Assembly: GCA_024639145.1 (NCBI GenBank)
Contig: JAHEIZ010000007.1
Span: 1-64,000, forward strand
Source of the DNA: Actinomycetes bacterium
Lineage (GTDB): Bacteria; Actinomycetota; Actinomycetes; S36-B12
Direction: 5' to 3'
Length of the DNA stretch: 64,000 bases
This document shows, in pieces, positions 8,906-17,857 of this stretch. The notes beneath the pieces are model-generated. The model did no database searches and was not told where the DNA came from. It saw only the letters and a list, made by a program, of their open reading frames with translations. The first letter of the stretch is position 1. Each line of letters opens with the position of its first letter. A program made the position numbers and the translations under genes.

Positions 8906-10216
8906 CTAGCGAAGAGAACCGGACGATCGTTTGCGCGACAGTGCATCGACGCTCGCCGCGACGAGCAGGACGAGACCGGTCACAACGTACTGGATACCCG
9001 ACTGCTGCGTGATCAGCGGAAGGCCGTTAGCGATGACTGCGACAACGAGTCCGCCGATGATCGCGTCCATCACTCGACCGCGTCCCCCGAACAGGGACGT
9101 GCCACCGATGACGGCTGCTCCCACCGCGTACAGCAGCGTCTGGGCACCTCCGGTCGTGGGCGACACGGAGTTGTCACGCGAGGCGAGGAGAACGCCCGCG
9201 ATCGCTGCCAGGAAAGAGCAGATCATGAAGCAGGCGATCTTGATGCCGGAGACGCTGATGCCGGCACGGCGAGCAGCCTCGGAATTCCCGCCGACAGCGT
9301 AGATGTGGCGACCGAAGGCGGTGCGGCCGAGAACGAAGGTCAGCACCACGAGCAGAACGAGAACGACCAGAACCGCCCACGGCACGCCCTGGATCACGGG
9401 AATACAGCCAAGGGGCTCGTTCGGCGGGCCGAGCTTGACGCACGCGACTTTGCCCGGGCGCACGATCTGCCGCTGCTGGTTCAGCAGGAATACGGCAACA
9501 CCGAGGAGCACCGCGATGGACAGCACCTTGGCCGCCCAGACCGACGTGGATGTGGACGGGAGCCCGACCTTGCGGCGATTCATGATCGCCCGCAGGCTGA
9601 CGAGCGCATAGCCCGCCGTCACAATGAGCCACAGGAGCCAGCCGGCCCAGACGGGCATGTTCTTGTTCATGATGGCCAGCAGTACGTCGCTCTGCACGGG
9701 GATCGTGCCACCGTCACCAATGATCAGGAGCATGACGCCCTGGAGGCCGAGGAAGGCAGCCAAGGTGACCACGAAGCTCGGGATGCCGAGCCGCGCGACG
9801 AGTAGGCCGATCAGCAGGCCGATGACCAGGCCCGTGATGAGTGCTGCGACGAGTGCGAGCGGCCACGCCCAACCCCACTTGGTCAAGGTGACGGCAAGGA
9901 CCGCGGCACACGTGCCCGCAGCGAATCCCGCAGAAAGGTCGATCTCGCCGAGCAGCAGCACGAACACGAGACCCATGGCCAGCACGATGATCGCGGTGCC
10001 CTGGTTGAGCAGATTCGCGAAGTTGAGTGCCGTGAAGAAGGTGTTGCCTTCGAGAACACTGAAGATAACGACCAGGACGATCAGTCCCAGAACGGCCGGC
10101 AGGGAGCCGACATCGCCGCCCTTGATACGACGAAAGTAGTCACCCATCGCCTGACCGACACCAGCGCTGTCGCCGGCTGCCGCGATGTCGACGTCAGTGA
10201 CTTGTGGCGTACTCAT
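8906..10216 (-). CDS. Sugar ABC transporter permease (XylH-like)
   Basis: Multi-TM permease with GEIDLSAGFAAGTCAAVLAV and VVGGNSEAARRAGISV-type motifs; within xylose operon. Confidence 0.88.
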   Translation of the reverse strand: MSTPQVTDVDIAAAGDSAGVGQAMGDYFRRIKGGDVGSLPAVLGLIVLVVIFSVLEGNTFFTALNFANLLNQGTAIIVLAMGLVFVLLLGEIDLSAGFAAGTCAAVLAVTLTKWGWAWPLALVAALITGLVIGLLIGLLVARLGIPSFVVTLAAFLGLQGVMLLIIGDGGTIPVQSDVLLAIMNKNMPVWAGWLLWLIVTAGYALVSLRAIMNRRKVGLPSTSTSVWAAKVLSIAVLLGVAVFLLNQQRQIVRPGKVACVKLGPPNEPLGCIPVIQGVPWAVLVVLVLLVVLTFVLGRTAFGRHIYAVGGNSEAARRAGISVSGIKIACFMICSFLAAIAGVLLASRDNSVSPTTGGAQTLLYAVGAAVIGGTSLFGGRGRVMDAIIGGLVVAVIANGLPLITQQSGIQYVVTGLVLLVAASVDALSRKRSSGSLR

Positions 10217-11022
10217 GCGTGACCTCCGGCTGCAAGGACCTCAGGGTTCAATCCGATATCGCCACTTCGTCCCATGGTGATGAGCTCGACGATCTGACCA
10301 TGCCCGACATCGCTAGCCGGGATCTGTGCGGCCAGCTGGCCGAGGTATAGGCAGGCGATGTTGTCGGCCACCTGGAGCACGTCGTTCATGTTGTGCGAGA
10401 TCAGGACGACGCCGAGACCGCTGTCTGCCAGGCGCCGGACGAGATTGAGCACCTGCTCGGTCTGGGCAACGCCCAGCGCGGCCGTGGGCTCGTCGAGGAT
10501 GACGAGCTTGGAATTCCATAGCACGGCGCGTGCGATCGCAACCGTCTGTCGCTGACCGCCGGAGAGGCTCGAGACCTGCTGGCGGATTGACTTCAGGGTG
10601 CGCACGGAGAGACTGGCCAGCGTCTCGGTCGCTCGACGCTCCATGGTGATCTCGTCAAGGACAATGCCCTTGCTCTCCTCGCGACCGAGGAACATGTTGT
10701 GCACGACATCGAGGTTGTCGCACAGTGCGAGGTCCTGGTACACGACCTCGATACCCAGCGCATTGGCCTGCTTGGGCTCGCTGATGCTGACCGGCTTGCC
10801 CTCGAAGAGGTACTCACCCGAGTCGAAGGAGTGGATGCCTGCAATGCCCTTGATCAGGGTGCTCTTTCCTGCGCCGTTGTCACCCACGAGCGCCGTGACC
10901 TGCCCCGCGTAAACGGAGAGATCAACGCCCCTGAGAACGTGAACGGGGCCGAAGCTCTTGTTGACTCCCTTGAGTTCAAGGAGTGGCTGTGTACCGATCA
11001 TCATGAAAGTACCTTCTCGCAC
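10213..11022 (-). CDS. Sugar ABC transporter ATP-binding protein (XylG-like, single NBD)
   Basis: GDNGAGKSTLIK, SLSGGQRQTVAIARA, LVILDEPTAALG; 4-bp overlap with the permease. Confidence 0.9.
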   Translation of the reverse strand: MREGTFMMIGTQPLLELKGVNKSFGPVHVLRGVDLSVYAGQVTALVGDNGAGKSTLIKGIAGIHSFDSGEYLFEGKPVSISEPKQANALGIEVVYQDLALCDNLDVVHNMFLGREESKGIVLDEITMERRATETLASLSVRTLKSIRQQVSSLSGGQRQTVAIARAVLWNSKLVILDEPTAALGVAQTEQVLNLVRRLADSGLGVVLISHNMNDVLQVADNIACLYLGQLAAQIPASDVGHGQIVELITMGRSGDIGLNPEVLAAGGHA

Positions 11023-11076
11023 GACGGGTGAGGTGTGGGGCGGAAGCGGAAATCAGCACGCCTGCCCGATGAGGTC

Positions 11077-11102
11077 GGGGGCGGCCCTTAAGGGCCGCCC
11101 CC
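11077..11102. repeat. 26-bp perfect palindrome GGGGGCGGCCCTTAAGGGCCGCCCCC between SBP and ATPase genes
   Basis: Perfect two-fold symmetry read directly; lies between stop of the SBP gene and start of the ATPase gene. Confidence 0.9.
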
Positions 11103-11115
11103 TTCCTGCGTCTTG

Positions 11116-12270
11116 TTACTGGATACCTGCGTCCGCGCAAGCCTTCTTCAGCTCGGCGGTGGTGCAGATGCGGTCGACCGTGGTGAAGCCATCAGCGATG
11201 ACGTCCTTGACGGTGTCCTTGGTGATGCCCTGCGGAACCAGGAGGACAGAGGGAACGTCCTTGCCGGTCTCGCTGTCTGCGGTCTTGCCGGTTGCGAGTG
11301 CATCGGCAGCAGCCTGGTCACCGTTGATGAGGGCAATGGCGAGTGCCGAAGCAGCCTCTGCCTCCTTCTTGATGGCCTTGTAGACGGTCATGCACTGAGT
11401 GCCGAGCAGAACGCGCTGCAGGCCCTCGTCAGTTGCGTCCTGTCCGGTGACCGGAATCTTGCCGGCCTGGCCGTTGCGGTCGAGGACTGCAATGGCAGCG
11501 CCGCCGAGGCCGTCGTTCGCGGCAGCGACGCCGACGAAATCACCATTGGCCTTGGTGTACATCTGCTCGAAGATGGTGCCGGCCTTGGTGTTATCCCAGT
11601 CCGGAACCGACTGATCAGCGGCAACGGTGTAGCCGGCGCCGGTGACTGCAGCCTCGTAGCCCTGCTTGAACAGCGTGGCGTTGTTGTCGGTCGGAGAGCC
11701 GTTCAGGAGTGCAACGGGGCCGTCCTTGATGCCGGCATCCTGCAGGCACTTGACGAGGCCATCGCCGATTGCGGTGCCGACTGCGACGTTGTCGAAGGAC
11801 ACGTAGTAGTTGGCGTTGCCACCGAGGGTCAGGCGGTCATAGTCGATGACCGGAACGCCCTGGGCGCTTGCCTTGGCGATGACTGCGGCAGCCGACGGGC
11901 TGTCGAGACCGACGATGAGCAGTGCGCCCACGCCCTCAGCGAGCATCTGGTCGGCGATGGTGGCGAACTTGGCCTTGTCACCATTGGCGTTCTGGATGTC
12001 GGCCTCAATGCCTGCGGCGGCGAAGGCCTCGCTCAGGAACTGGCGGTCTGCGGTCTCCCAGCGAGCAGACGAGGCTGCGTCGGGGAGGATGACGCCGACC
12101 TTGCCACCTGCAGCGGCGGGTGCCGATGCGGATGCTGCCGGTGCTGCGCTGCTCGCCGAGCTGCTGCTGCTGCTCGAGGAACCGCCACACGCGGCGACGA
12201 GCAGTGATGCGACCGCGAGGCCGGCCACTGCTCCGATGAGCTTGCGTGACATATGAGTGTTTCCCTTCAC
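11116..12270 (-). CDS. Sugar ABC transporter substrate-binding protein (XylF-like)
   Basis: Lipoprotein signal peptide (VASLLVAACGGSSS); GKVGVILPDAASSARWETADRQFL; periplasmic-binding fold of the ribose/xylose class. Confidence 0.88.
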   Translation of the reverse strand: MKGNTHMSRKLIGAVAGLAVASLLVAACGGSSSSSSSSASSAAPAASASAPAAAGGKVGVILPDAASSARWETADRQFLSEAFAAAGIEADIQNANGDKAKFATIADQMLAEGVGALLIVGLDSPSAAAVIAKASAQGVPVIDYDRLTLGGNANYYVSFDNVAVGTAIGDGLVKCLQDAGIKDGPVALLNGSPTDNNATLFKQGYEAAVTGAGYTVAADQSVPDWDNTKAGTIFEQMYTKANGDFVGVAAANDGLGGAAIAVLDRNGQAGKIPVTGQDATDEGLQRVLLGTQCMTVYKAIKKEAEAASALAIALINGDQAAADALATGKTADSETGKDVPSVLLVPQGITKDTVKDVIADGFTTVDRICTTAELKKACADAGIQ

Positions 12271-12314
12271 TTCGTGGAGTTATCCATGGTGTGGTGCGTG
12301 ATACGTCGTGACTG

Positions 12315-13484
12315 CTAGATGCCGAGGATCCGGTCGATGACGAGTTGATCCAGCGCTTCGTTCCCGTACCCCCGGGTTGCGAGGGACTGGGGATCGAAGC
12401 TCTCGTTCAGCAATGCCGCTGCGGAGGCCGATGAATACGGTCCGACAGTCGGTACCGCGAGTTCCGGAACGCCGGCATTCGCCATTGCCTTCGCAACTCG
12501 GGGATCGTGGTCGAACTCGCGAGCCTTGGCTGCGAGTGCGAGATAGGTGCGCATGCATCCGCGCGCGAAGTCCCAGATACCGTCGCCGCCTTCGTTGCGG
12601 TACGGGCGGGCGTCAAAGTGCTTAGGACCGTCATATCCGGAGTTCTCGAGAAGTCGGACTAGGAAGAAGTCGTCCTTGATGCCCTCGGAGCCGAAACGCA
12701 GATCCTGGTCGTAGCGCCCGATCTTCTGGTCGTTCAGGTCGATATGGAAGAGCTTCTTCTGCCACAGGGCCTGCGCAACGCCTTGGTAGAAACTCAGGCC
12801 CGCCATGGTCTCGTGCGCCACCTCGGGGTTAAGCCCCACCAGCTCGGGATGCTCGAGCATCTCGATGAAGGCCATAGCGTGCCCGATCGTGGGCAGGAAG
12901 GTGTCGCCGCGCGGCTCATTGGGCTTCGGCTCAATCGCGAAGCGGATGTCATAGCCCTTGTCGACGACGTAGCCGCAGAGGAAGTCCATGGCCTCCTTGT
13001 AGCGCGAGAGTGCATCACCCGGCTCCTTGCTCGCCGCGGACTCCACTCCCTCGCGACCGCCCCACAGCACGTAGGTCGGGGCTCCGAGCTCGGCCGCAAC
13101 GTCAAGGTTGCGCAGGGTCTTCTGGATCGCGAGACGGCGGACATCCCGATCGTTCGAGGTGAAGGCGCCGTCCTTGAACATGGGATGCCAAAAGAGGTTC
13201 GTCGTGGCCATCGAGCACACGATGCCTGTCTCTTCCAGGCCCTTCTTGAAGCGATCGAGCTCTGCACGACGCTGCGACTCCGGTGCGCCGAAGGTCATCA
13301 GGTCGTCGTCATGGAAGCTCACGCCCCAGGCACCGATCTCCGCGAGACCGCGAATGAAATCGACAGGGTCGATCGGGGGGCGGGTCGAGTCTCCGAACGG
13401 GTCGCGACCGGGGTGACCGATGGTCCACAGGCCGAAGGCGAACTTGTGCTCCGGCTTGGGGGTCAACTCGTCGGACATCATCAC
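12315..13484 (-). CDS. xylA: Xylose isomerase
   Basis: [72 protein letters not shown] motifs. Confidence 0.96.
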   Translation of the reverse strand: MMMSDELTPKPEHKFAFGLWTIGHPGRDPFGDSTRPPIDPVDFIRGLAEIGAWGVSFHDDDLMTFGAPESQRRAELDRFKKGLEETGIVCSMATTNLFWHPMFKDGAFTSNDRDVRRLAIQKTLRNLDVAAELGAPTYVLWGGREGVESAASKEPGDALSRYKEAMDFLCGYVVDKGYDIRFAIEPKPNEPRGDTFLPTIGHAMAFIEMLEHPELVGLNPEVAHETMAGLSFYQGVAQALWQKKLFHIDLNDQKIGRYDQDLRFGSEGIKDDFFLVRLLENSGYDGPKHFDARPYRNEGGDGIWDFARGCMRTYLALAAKAREFDHDPRVAKAMANAGVPELAVPTVGPYSSASAAALLNESFDPQSLATRGYGNEALDQLVIDRILGI

Positions 13485-13523
13485 TCCCGATCGCCCATGA
13501 GGGCCTCGACGCAGGTGCTTTCA

Positions 13524-13546
13524 ATATGTTGCGAGCCACAACATAT
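13524..13546. promoter_or_regulatory. Candidate XylR/ROK operator: ATATGTTG-N7-CAACATAT
   Basis: Perfect 8-7-8 inverted repeat about 40 bp upstream of the xylA start in the xylA/ABC1 divergent intergenic region. Confidence 0.7.
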
Positions 13547-13728
13547 GCAGGCGAGCCGACCTTCGCAAGGCGAATTCGGTCACAAATCGGACTGTTCCGA
13601 TAACGATTTGGCAACGGGAAAACCGTCCACTCGTCGCGAATTTTTCGTTGTCGTGAGGAACTGCGTCGATGTAAGCGGATACGGTCTGCTGACAACCGCC
13701 GCAGGGGTGGTGAACGAGAAGGAATGAC

Positions 13729-15420
13729 ATGGACGTCCTGCAAGGCCTCGAGAACCGCTCCCCGATGTTCGCCCTCGTCGAGAATCGCGCGCGAGCAGAA
13801 TTCATCGTCTCGGTCATCATCAAGTACGGCTTGGCCGATGCGGCCACTCTCGAGGGTCACCCCCTTCTCGTGCAGCTTGCCGGCAAAGCCAAGCCGAATC
13901 CCGCTCTGATGTCGATGAGTCGCGGGGATCGATTGCGCAGCGCCATGCAGGAACTCGGCACTACGTTCATCAAGATCGGCCAGCTGCTCAGCACCCGAGC
14001 CGATCTTGTCGGGCCCGACATCGCCGAGGCGCTCAGTGCCCTGCAGGCCGATGATCCGGCTGACACCCCCGAGCAGATTTCGGCCACCATCACCGCCGAC
14101 CTGAAGATGCCCCTCGATCAGGCCTTCGCTTCCATCAACCTCGTGCCTCTCGCCTCCGCTTCAGTCGGGCAGGTGTGCAAGGCCGTGACCACGGACGGGA
14201 CCGAAGTGGTGGTGAAGGTGCGTCACGAAGGAGTCCCTGAGGTCGTGGCACAGGATCTCGCGATTCTCAATGCTCTTGCCGCACTCCTGGAGAAGGATGT
14301 CGCAGCGACACGCGTGCTCCAGCCCGTGCAGGTCGCGCATCAGCTTTCGACAAGCCTGACTGACGAGCTCGACTTTCGTCGCGAGCTCGGAAATCTCGTG
14401 CGCGTCTCGGCGAACTTCGCCGGTAACGACTCCTACGTCTTCCCGAAACCATTCCCGGAACTTTCCGGTGACGCCGTGCTGACCGAGAGCATGCTCGAGG
14501 GCACGCGCTTCTCGACGGTGATCAACGACCTTTCCGTCGATCAGGCCAACGACATCATCCGCCTCATCGCCAACATGTACTTCCAGATGATCTTCGTCGA
14601 CGGCATCTTCCACGCAGATCCGCATCCAGGAAATCTGCTCATCCTCGACGACGGTCGCCTGGGCGTTCTCGACTTCGGAAAGTGCGGACGCCTGCGCGAC
14701 GGCATGCGTGAGGCCTTCATCGACTTTCTCGCGAGCGTGCTCACCGGTGACATCGAGGAATCAACTCGATGCATGCTCAAGGTTGCACCCGGGCCATCCG
14801 ATGTTGACGAGACGCGTCTCCAGGCTGATCTCGAGGGATGGATCGAGACGTACTTCCCGGGCTCAGCCGGCAGTGCCACCATGCACGCCGATCTTGGCTC
14901 GGCCATCGCGGCGCTCCTCGACATCGTGCGCGAGTACAACCTGCGCATGCCCACCGACATGTCTCTCATGCTCATCGTCGTCATGCAGCTTCAAGGGATT
15001 CTGGAGGAGTCGGGAAGCTCGCTGACGCTCACTGAGCTGCTCATGCCCTTTGCCCAGGAAATTCAGCAGGAGCGCATGTCGCCCAAGCGCCTGATGCGCA
15101 AGGCGCTCAGCACCGCACATCGCTGGGAGCACCTGATCGAGGTCCTTCCCGGCGATCTCACCCGACTGCTCGAGGCCACGAGTCGTGGCGAACTCAAGGT
15201 CCCGCTCACCATCAATGGCATCGACCGGCCGGTTAACCGTCTCGCCTACGCACTCGTGGCGACCGCCACGATCAACGGCACGGCACAGATGCTCTCCCGC
15301 AAGGCGGGGCCGACCGTAGGCCGCGTGTCAGTGCCCGGACTCATTGGCACTGCAGCGTCCGCCTACCTCGGGTATCACGTGATTCGCGCGATTCACAAGG
15401 CAGGCGGACTATCGCAGTAA
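13729..15420 (+). CDS. ABC1/AarF/UbiB atypical kinase family protein
   Basis: TFIKIGQLLSTRADLVG (KxGQ), LASASVGQVCKA, GIFHADPHPGNLLI, GVLDFGKCGRL motifs. Confidence 0.92.
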   Translation: MDVLQGLENRSPMFALVENRARAEFIVSVIIKYGLADAATLEGHPLLVQLAGKAKPNPALMSMSRGDRLRSAMQELGTTFIKIGQLLSTRADLVGPDIAEALSALQADDPADTPEQISATITADLKMPLDQAFASINLVPLASASVGQVCKAVTTDGTEVVVKVRHEGVPEVVAQDLAILNALAALLEKDVAATRVLQPVQVAHQLSTSLTDELDFRRELGNLVRVSANFAGNDSYVFPKPFPELSGDAVLTESMLEGTRFSTVINDLSVDQANDIIRLIANMYFQMIFVDGIFHADPHPGNLLILDDGRLGVLDFGKCGRLRDGMREAFIDFLASVLTGDIEESTRCMLKVAPGPSDVDETRLQADLEGWIETYFPGSAGSATMHADLGSAIAALLDIVREYNLRMPTDMSLMLIVVMQLQGILEESGSSLTLTELLMPFAQEIQQERMSPKRLMRKALSTAHRWEHLIEVLPGDLTRLLEATSRGELKVPLTINGIDRPVNRLAYALVATATINGTAQMLSRKAGPTVGRVSVPGLIGTAASAYLGYHVIRAIHKAGGLSQ

Positions 15421-15435
15421 GTCTGCTGTGATCGC

Positions 15436-16770
15436 TCAGGTGACCGAGCGAATCAGCTTCTTGTTGATAAATTCCTCGATGCCCAGGGTGCCGAGCTCGC
15501 GTCCGAAACCGGAACGCTTAGTGCCACCGAAAGGTAGATCAGGTGCATCGAGGCCGACACCATTGATAAAGACCATGCCGGTGTCGAGCTTGTTGGCAAC
15601 ACGGATGGCCTGCGCCTGATCGGTAGTGAACACGTAGGAGCCGAGGCCGTAGGGAGTGTCATTCGCGATGCGAATGGCGTCGTCCTCGTCCTTGGCGCGG
15701 TACACCTGCGCAACGGGGCCGAACAACTCCTCGCGATAGACCGGGTTGTCGGATGTCACGTTGGTCAGAACGCCGGTCGGGAAGAAGCAACCATTGCGCT
15801 CCCCCGCCGTGGCGAGCGAGGCACCGGCGGCGACCGCACCGTCCACCTGGGCGGCCAGGTTTGCCGCAGCGGCTGCGGAGGACAGCGGACTTGCCGCCTC
15901 CATCGCCAGCATCTTCTCGGTGAAGGCCGCCAGGAATGAGTCGTAGAGCGAATCGATGATCACGAAGCGCTTAGCTGCATTGCAGGCCTGGCCGGTGTTG
16001 TCGGTGCGCGCGAAGATAGCGGCATCGACCGTGGCAGCAAGATCATCTGTGCTCAGGAGGATGAACGGATCAGAGCCGCCCAGCTCGAGCACGACCTTCT
16101 TGAGGTTGCGACCGGCTATTTCGGCCACCGCTGCGCCTGCGCGCTCGGAGCCGGTGAGCGAAACGCCACGCACGGTCGGGTCGGCGATGATGTCGGCAAT
16201 CTGCTCATTCGTCGCGTAGATGTTCGTGTACACGCCTGAGGGAACTCCGGCATCCACGAAGATCTGAGCAATGAACGCTGCAGACTCCGGGCACTGCGGT
16301 GCATGCTTGAGCAGCACCGTGTTGCCAAGTGCGAGGTTCGGGCCGGCGAAGCGCGCAACCTGATAGGCGGGGAAGTTCCACGGCATGATGCCGAGAATCG
16401 TTCCGACCGACGAGGGGCGGATCACCGCGGTGCCCTCGCCGTCGGCCATCGCGATCGGCTGGTCGGCCAGAAGTCGCTCGGCGTTCTCGGCGTAGTAGTC
16501 GTAGATCATTCCGCTGAACTCGATCTCGCCGACAGCGTCAGCAAGTGGCTTGCCCATCTCACGCACGATGATGGCGCCGAGTTCCTGAGCGCGCTCAGTG
16601 TGCAGCTCGCCGATGCGCCGAACGATCGCGGCACGCTCGGCAATGGAGCGTGCTGACCACGCTGCATGTGCGGCGGCATTACCCGCGACTGCTGCACCGA
16701 TCTCGGCATCTGTCGCCGTGGGGTAGGCCTTGACCTGCTCGCCGGTGGCCGGGTCGACTACTGCGTACAT
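15436..16770 (-). CDS. NAD(P)-dependent aldehyde dehydrogenase, succinate-semialdehyde dehydrogenase-like
   Basis: Active-site E (VLELGGSDPFIL) and C (NTGQACNAAKRF); GGTKRSGFGRELG. Confidence 0.92.
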   Translation of the reverse strand: MYAVVDPATGEQVKAYPTATDAEIGAAVAGNAAAHAAWSARSIAERAAIVRRIGELHTERAQELGAIIVREMGKPLADAVGEIEFSGMIYDYYAENAERLLADQPIAMADGEGTAVIRPSSVGTILGIMPWNFPAYQVARFAGPNLALGNTVLLKHAPQCPESAAFIAQIFVDAGVPSGVYTNIYATNEQIADIIADPTVRGVSLTGSERAGAAVAEIAGRNLKKVVLELGGSDPFILLSTDDLAATVDAAIFARTDNTGQACNAAKRFVIIDSLYDSFLAAFTEKMLAMEAASPLSSAAAAANLAAQVDGAVAAGASLATAGERNGCFFPTGVLTNVTSDNPVYREELFGPVAQVYRAKDEDDAIRIANDTPYGLGSYVFTTDQAQAIRVANKLDTGMVFINGVGLDAPDLPFGGTKRSGFGRELGTLGIEEFINKKLIRSVT

Positions 16771-17106
16771 ATCGATGACTCTCCTTGTTCTGTGCGGCTT
16801 CGTTCGTGGCGGAGCGCGGCTGCGCCTGGAGTCGGATCAGAAGACCGTCTGACTCCATGCCTGCCTCGATCCCTGGCTACAGCCTTCCAGAATTCACCAC
16901 TGATGCGGGCCCAAGGAGAAAAATCGTGCGGAGCCCAGCCCTTTGCCTCTCGCCCTCCGAAGGACGGCATGATGGGCCATCTGAAAGGGGTCGGTGTGAC
17001 ATATATGAGCGACGAGTCGCGCTTTAAGGCCTCTGCGCGTCCTCTGACGTCCTCGGCCCACGAATCTGACGTGCGACGACGAACGCCGAACCGCGGCGAG
17101 GAAAGC

Positions 17107-17676
17107 ATGACGAGTTACCTCCCCAAGACCTCCGCCCAGATCGCGCGGCATATGCGAACAGAGGGTCACGGTCTTACGGGCACGGCGGCCAAGGCCGAGC
17201 GCCTTCGATTCATGGGTTTCGGCAATCTCTACAACAAGCGCAACCAGGACTCATATGACATCGCGGACAAGGGCATCGTAAGTGAGTACCAGGGTGCGCG
17301 CGACAAGCTCAAGTCCAGGGCCGGCTGGAAACGTCACTTCTTCTGGACGAATGCAGCGAGGCAATACAAGCAGGCCCGAAACGACCTTCGACACGGTCAT
17401 CTGGGCGCTGCGACGGGAAGTCTCCTCGGATCCCAACAGCGGGGGGCTCCACCGCAGCCGGATGAATACCAGGGAGATCTCAACAGGCTCGTCGATGTAG
17501 GGGGCGGGTACGGTGGTGAGCACGAGCCGATGGAAAGCGAAGAAGTCGGTTACGGCAACGACTCCGTCCGCAGCGGTGTGGACGATGATGCCGGCGGCGA
17601 GGACGAACACGAGCAGCCACCGATCACTTCGGAGCAGCTTCGGCAGCAGGAGAACTACTACGACAACCTCTGGTAG
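17107..17676 (+). CDS. Hypothetical protein: basic N-terminal half, acidic tract, C-terminal [IF]TxEQ[LI]x10W motif
   Basis: ORF from the ATG at 17107; basic/aromatic region GWKRHFFWTNAARQYKQARNDLRHG; acidic region; ends ITSEQLRQQENYYDNLW. Confidence 0.65.
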   Translation: MTSYLPKTSAQIARHMRTEGHGLTGTAAKAERLRFMGFGNLYNKRNQDSYDIADKGIVSEYQGARDKLKSRAGWKRHFFWTNAARQYKQARNDLRHGHLGAATGSLLGSQQRGAPPQPDEYQGDLNRLVDVGGGYGGEHEPMESEEVGYGNDSVRSGVDDDAGGEDEHEQPPITSEQLRQQENYYDNLW

Positions 17677-17718
17677 CCGGCCTGTGATTCCCTGGTTCTT
17701 GGACGGGCATTGCGGTGG

Positions 17719-17791
17719 TGGGTCGCCCGGGGCTCGAACCCGGAACCTACGGATTAAAAGTCCGCAGCTCTAACCATTGAGCTAGCGACCC
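17719..17791 (-). tRNA. tRNA-Lys (anticodon TTT)
   Basis: Reverse complement gives cloverleaf GGGTCGCTAGCTCAATGGTTAGAGC...CTTTTAA...GGTTCGAGCC...GCGACCCA; anticodon loop CTTTTAA. Confidence 0.95.
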
Positions 17792-17857
17792 GCGCCCTCG
17801 ACTCGCGTCCAGGGTGCGACCAAGACTACGGGCACAGAGGGCCACCGCTGACAGCGG

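Noticed and set aside
8888-9805. 305-aa plus-strand ORF opposite the sugar permease
   Set aside because: Low-complexity D/R/H/E-rich translation, antisense to a clear multi-TM permease.
11113-12207. 364-aa plus-strand ORF opposite the XylF-like gene
   Set aside because: Antisense of a recognised SBP; composition reflects reverse-complement codon bias.
12744-13727. 327-aa plus-strand ORF opposite xylA
   Set aside because: xylA motifs are unambiguous on the other strand.
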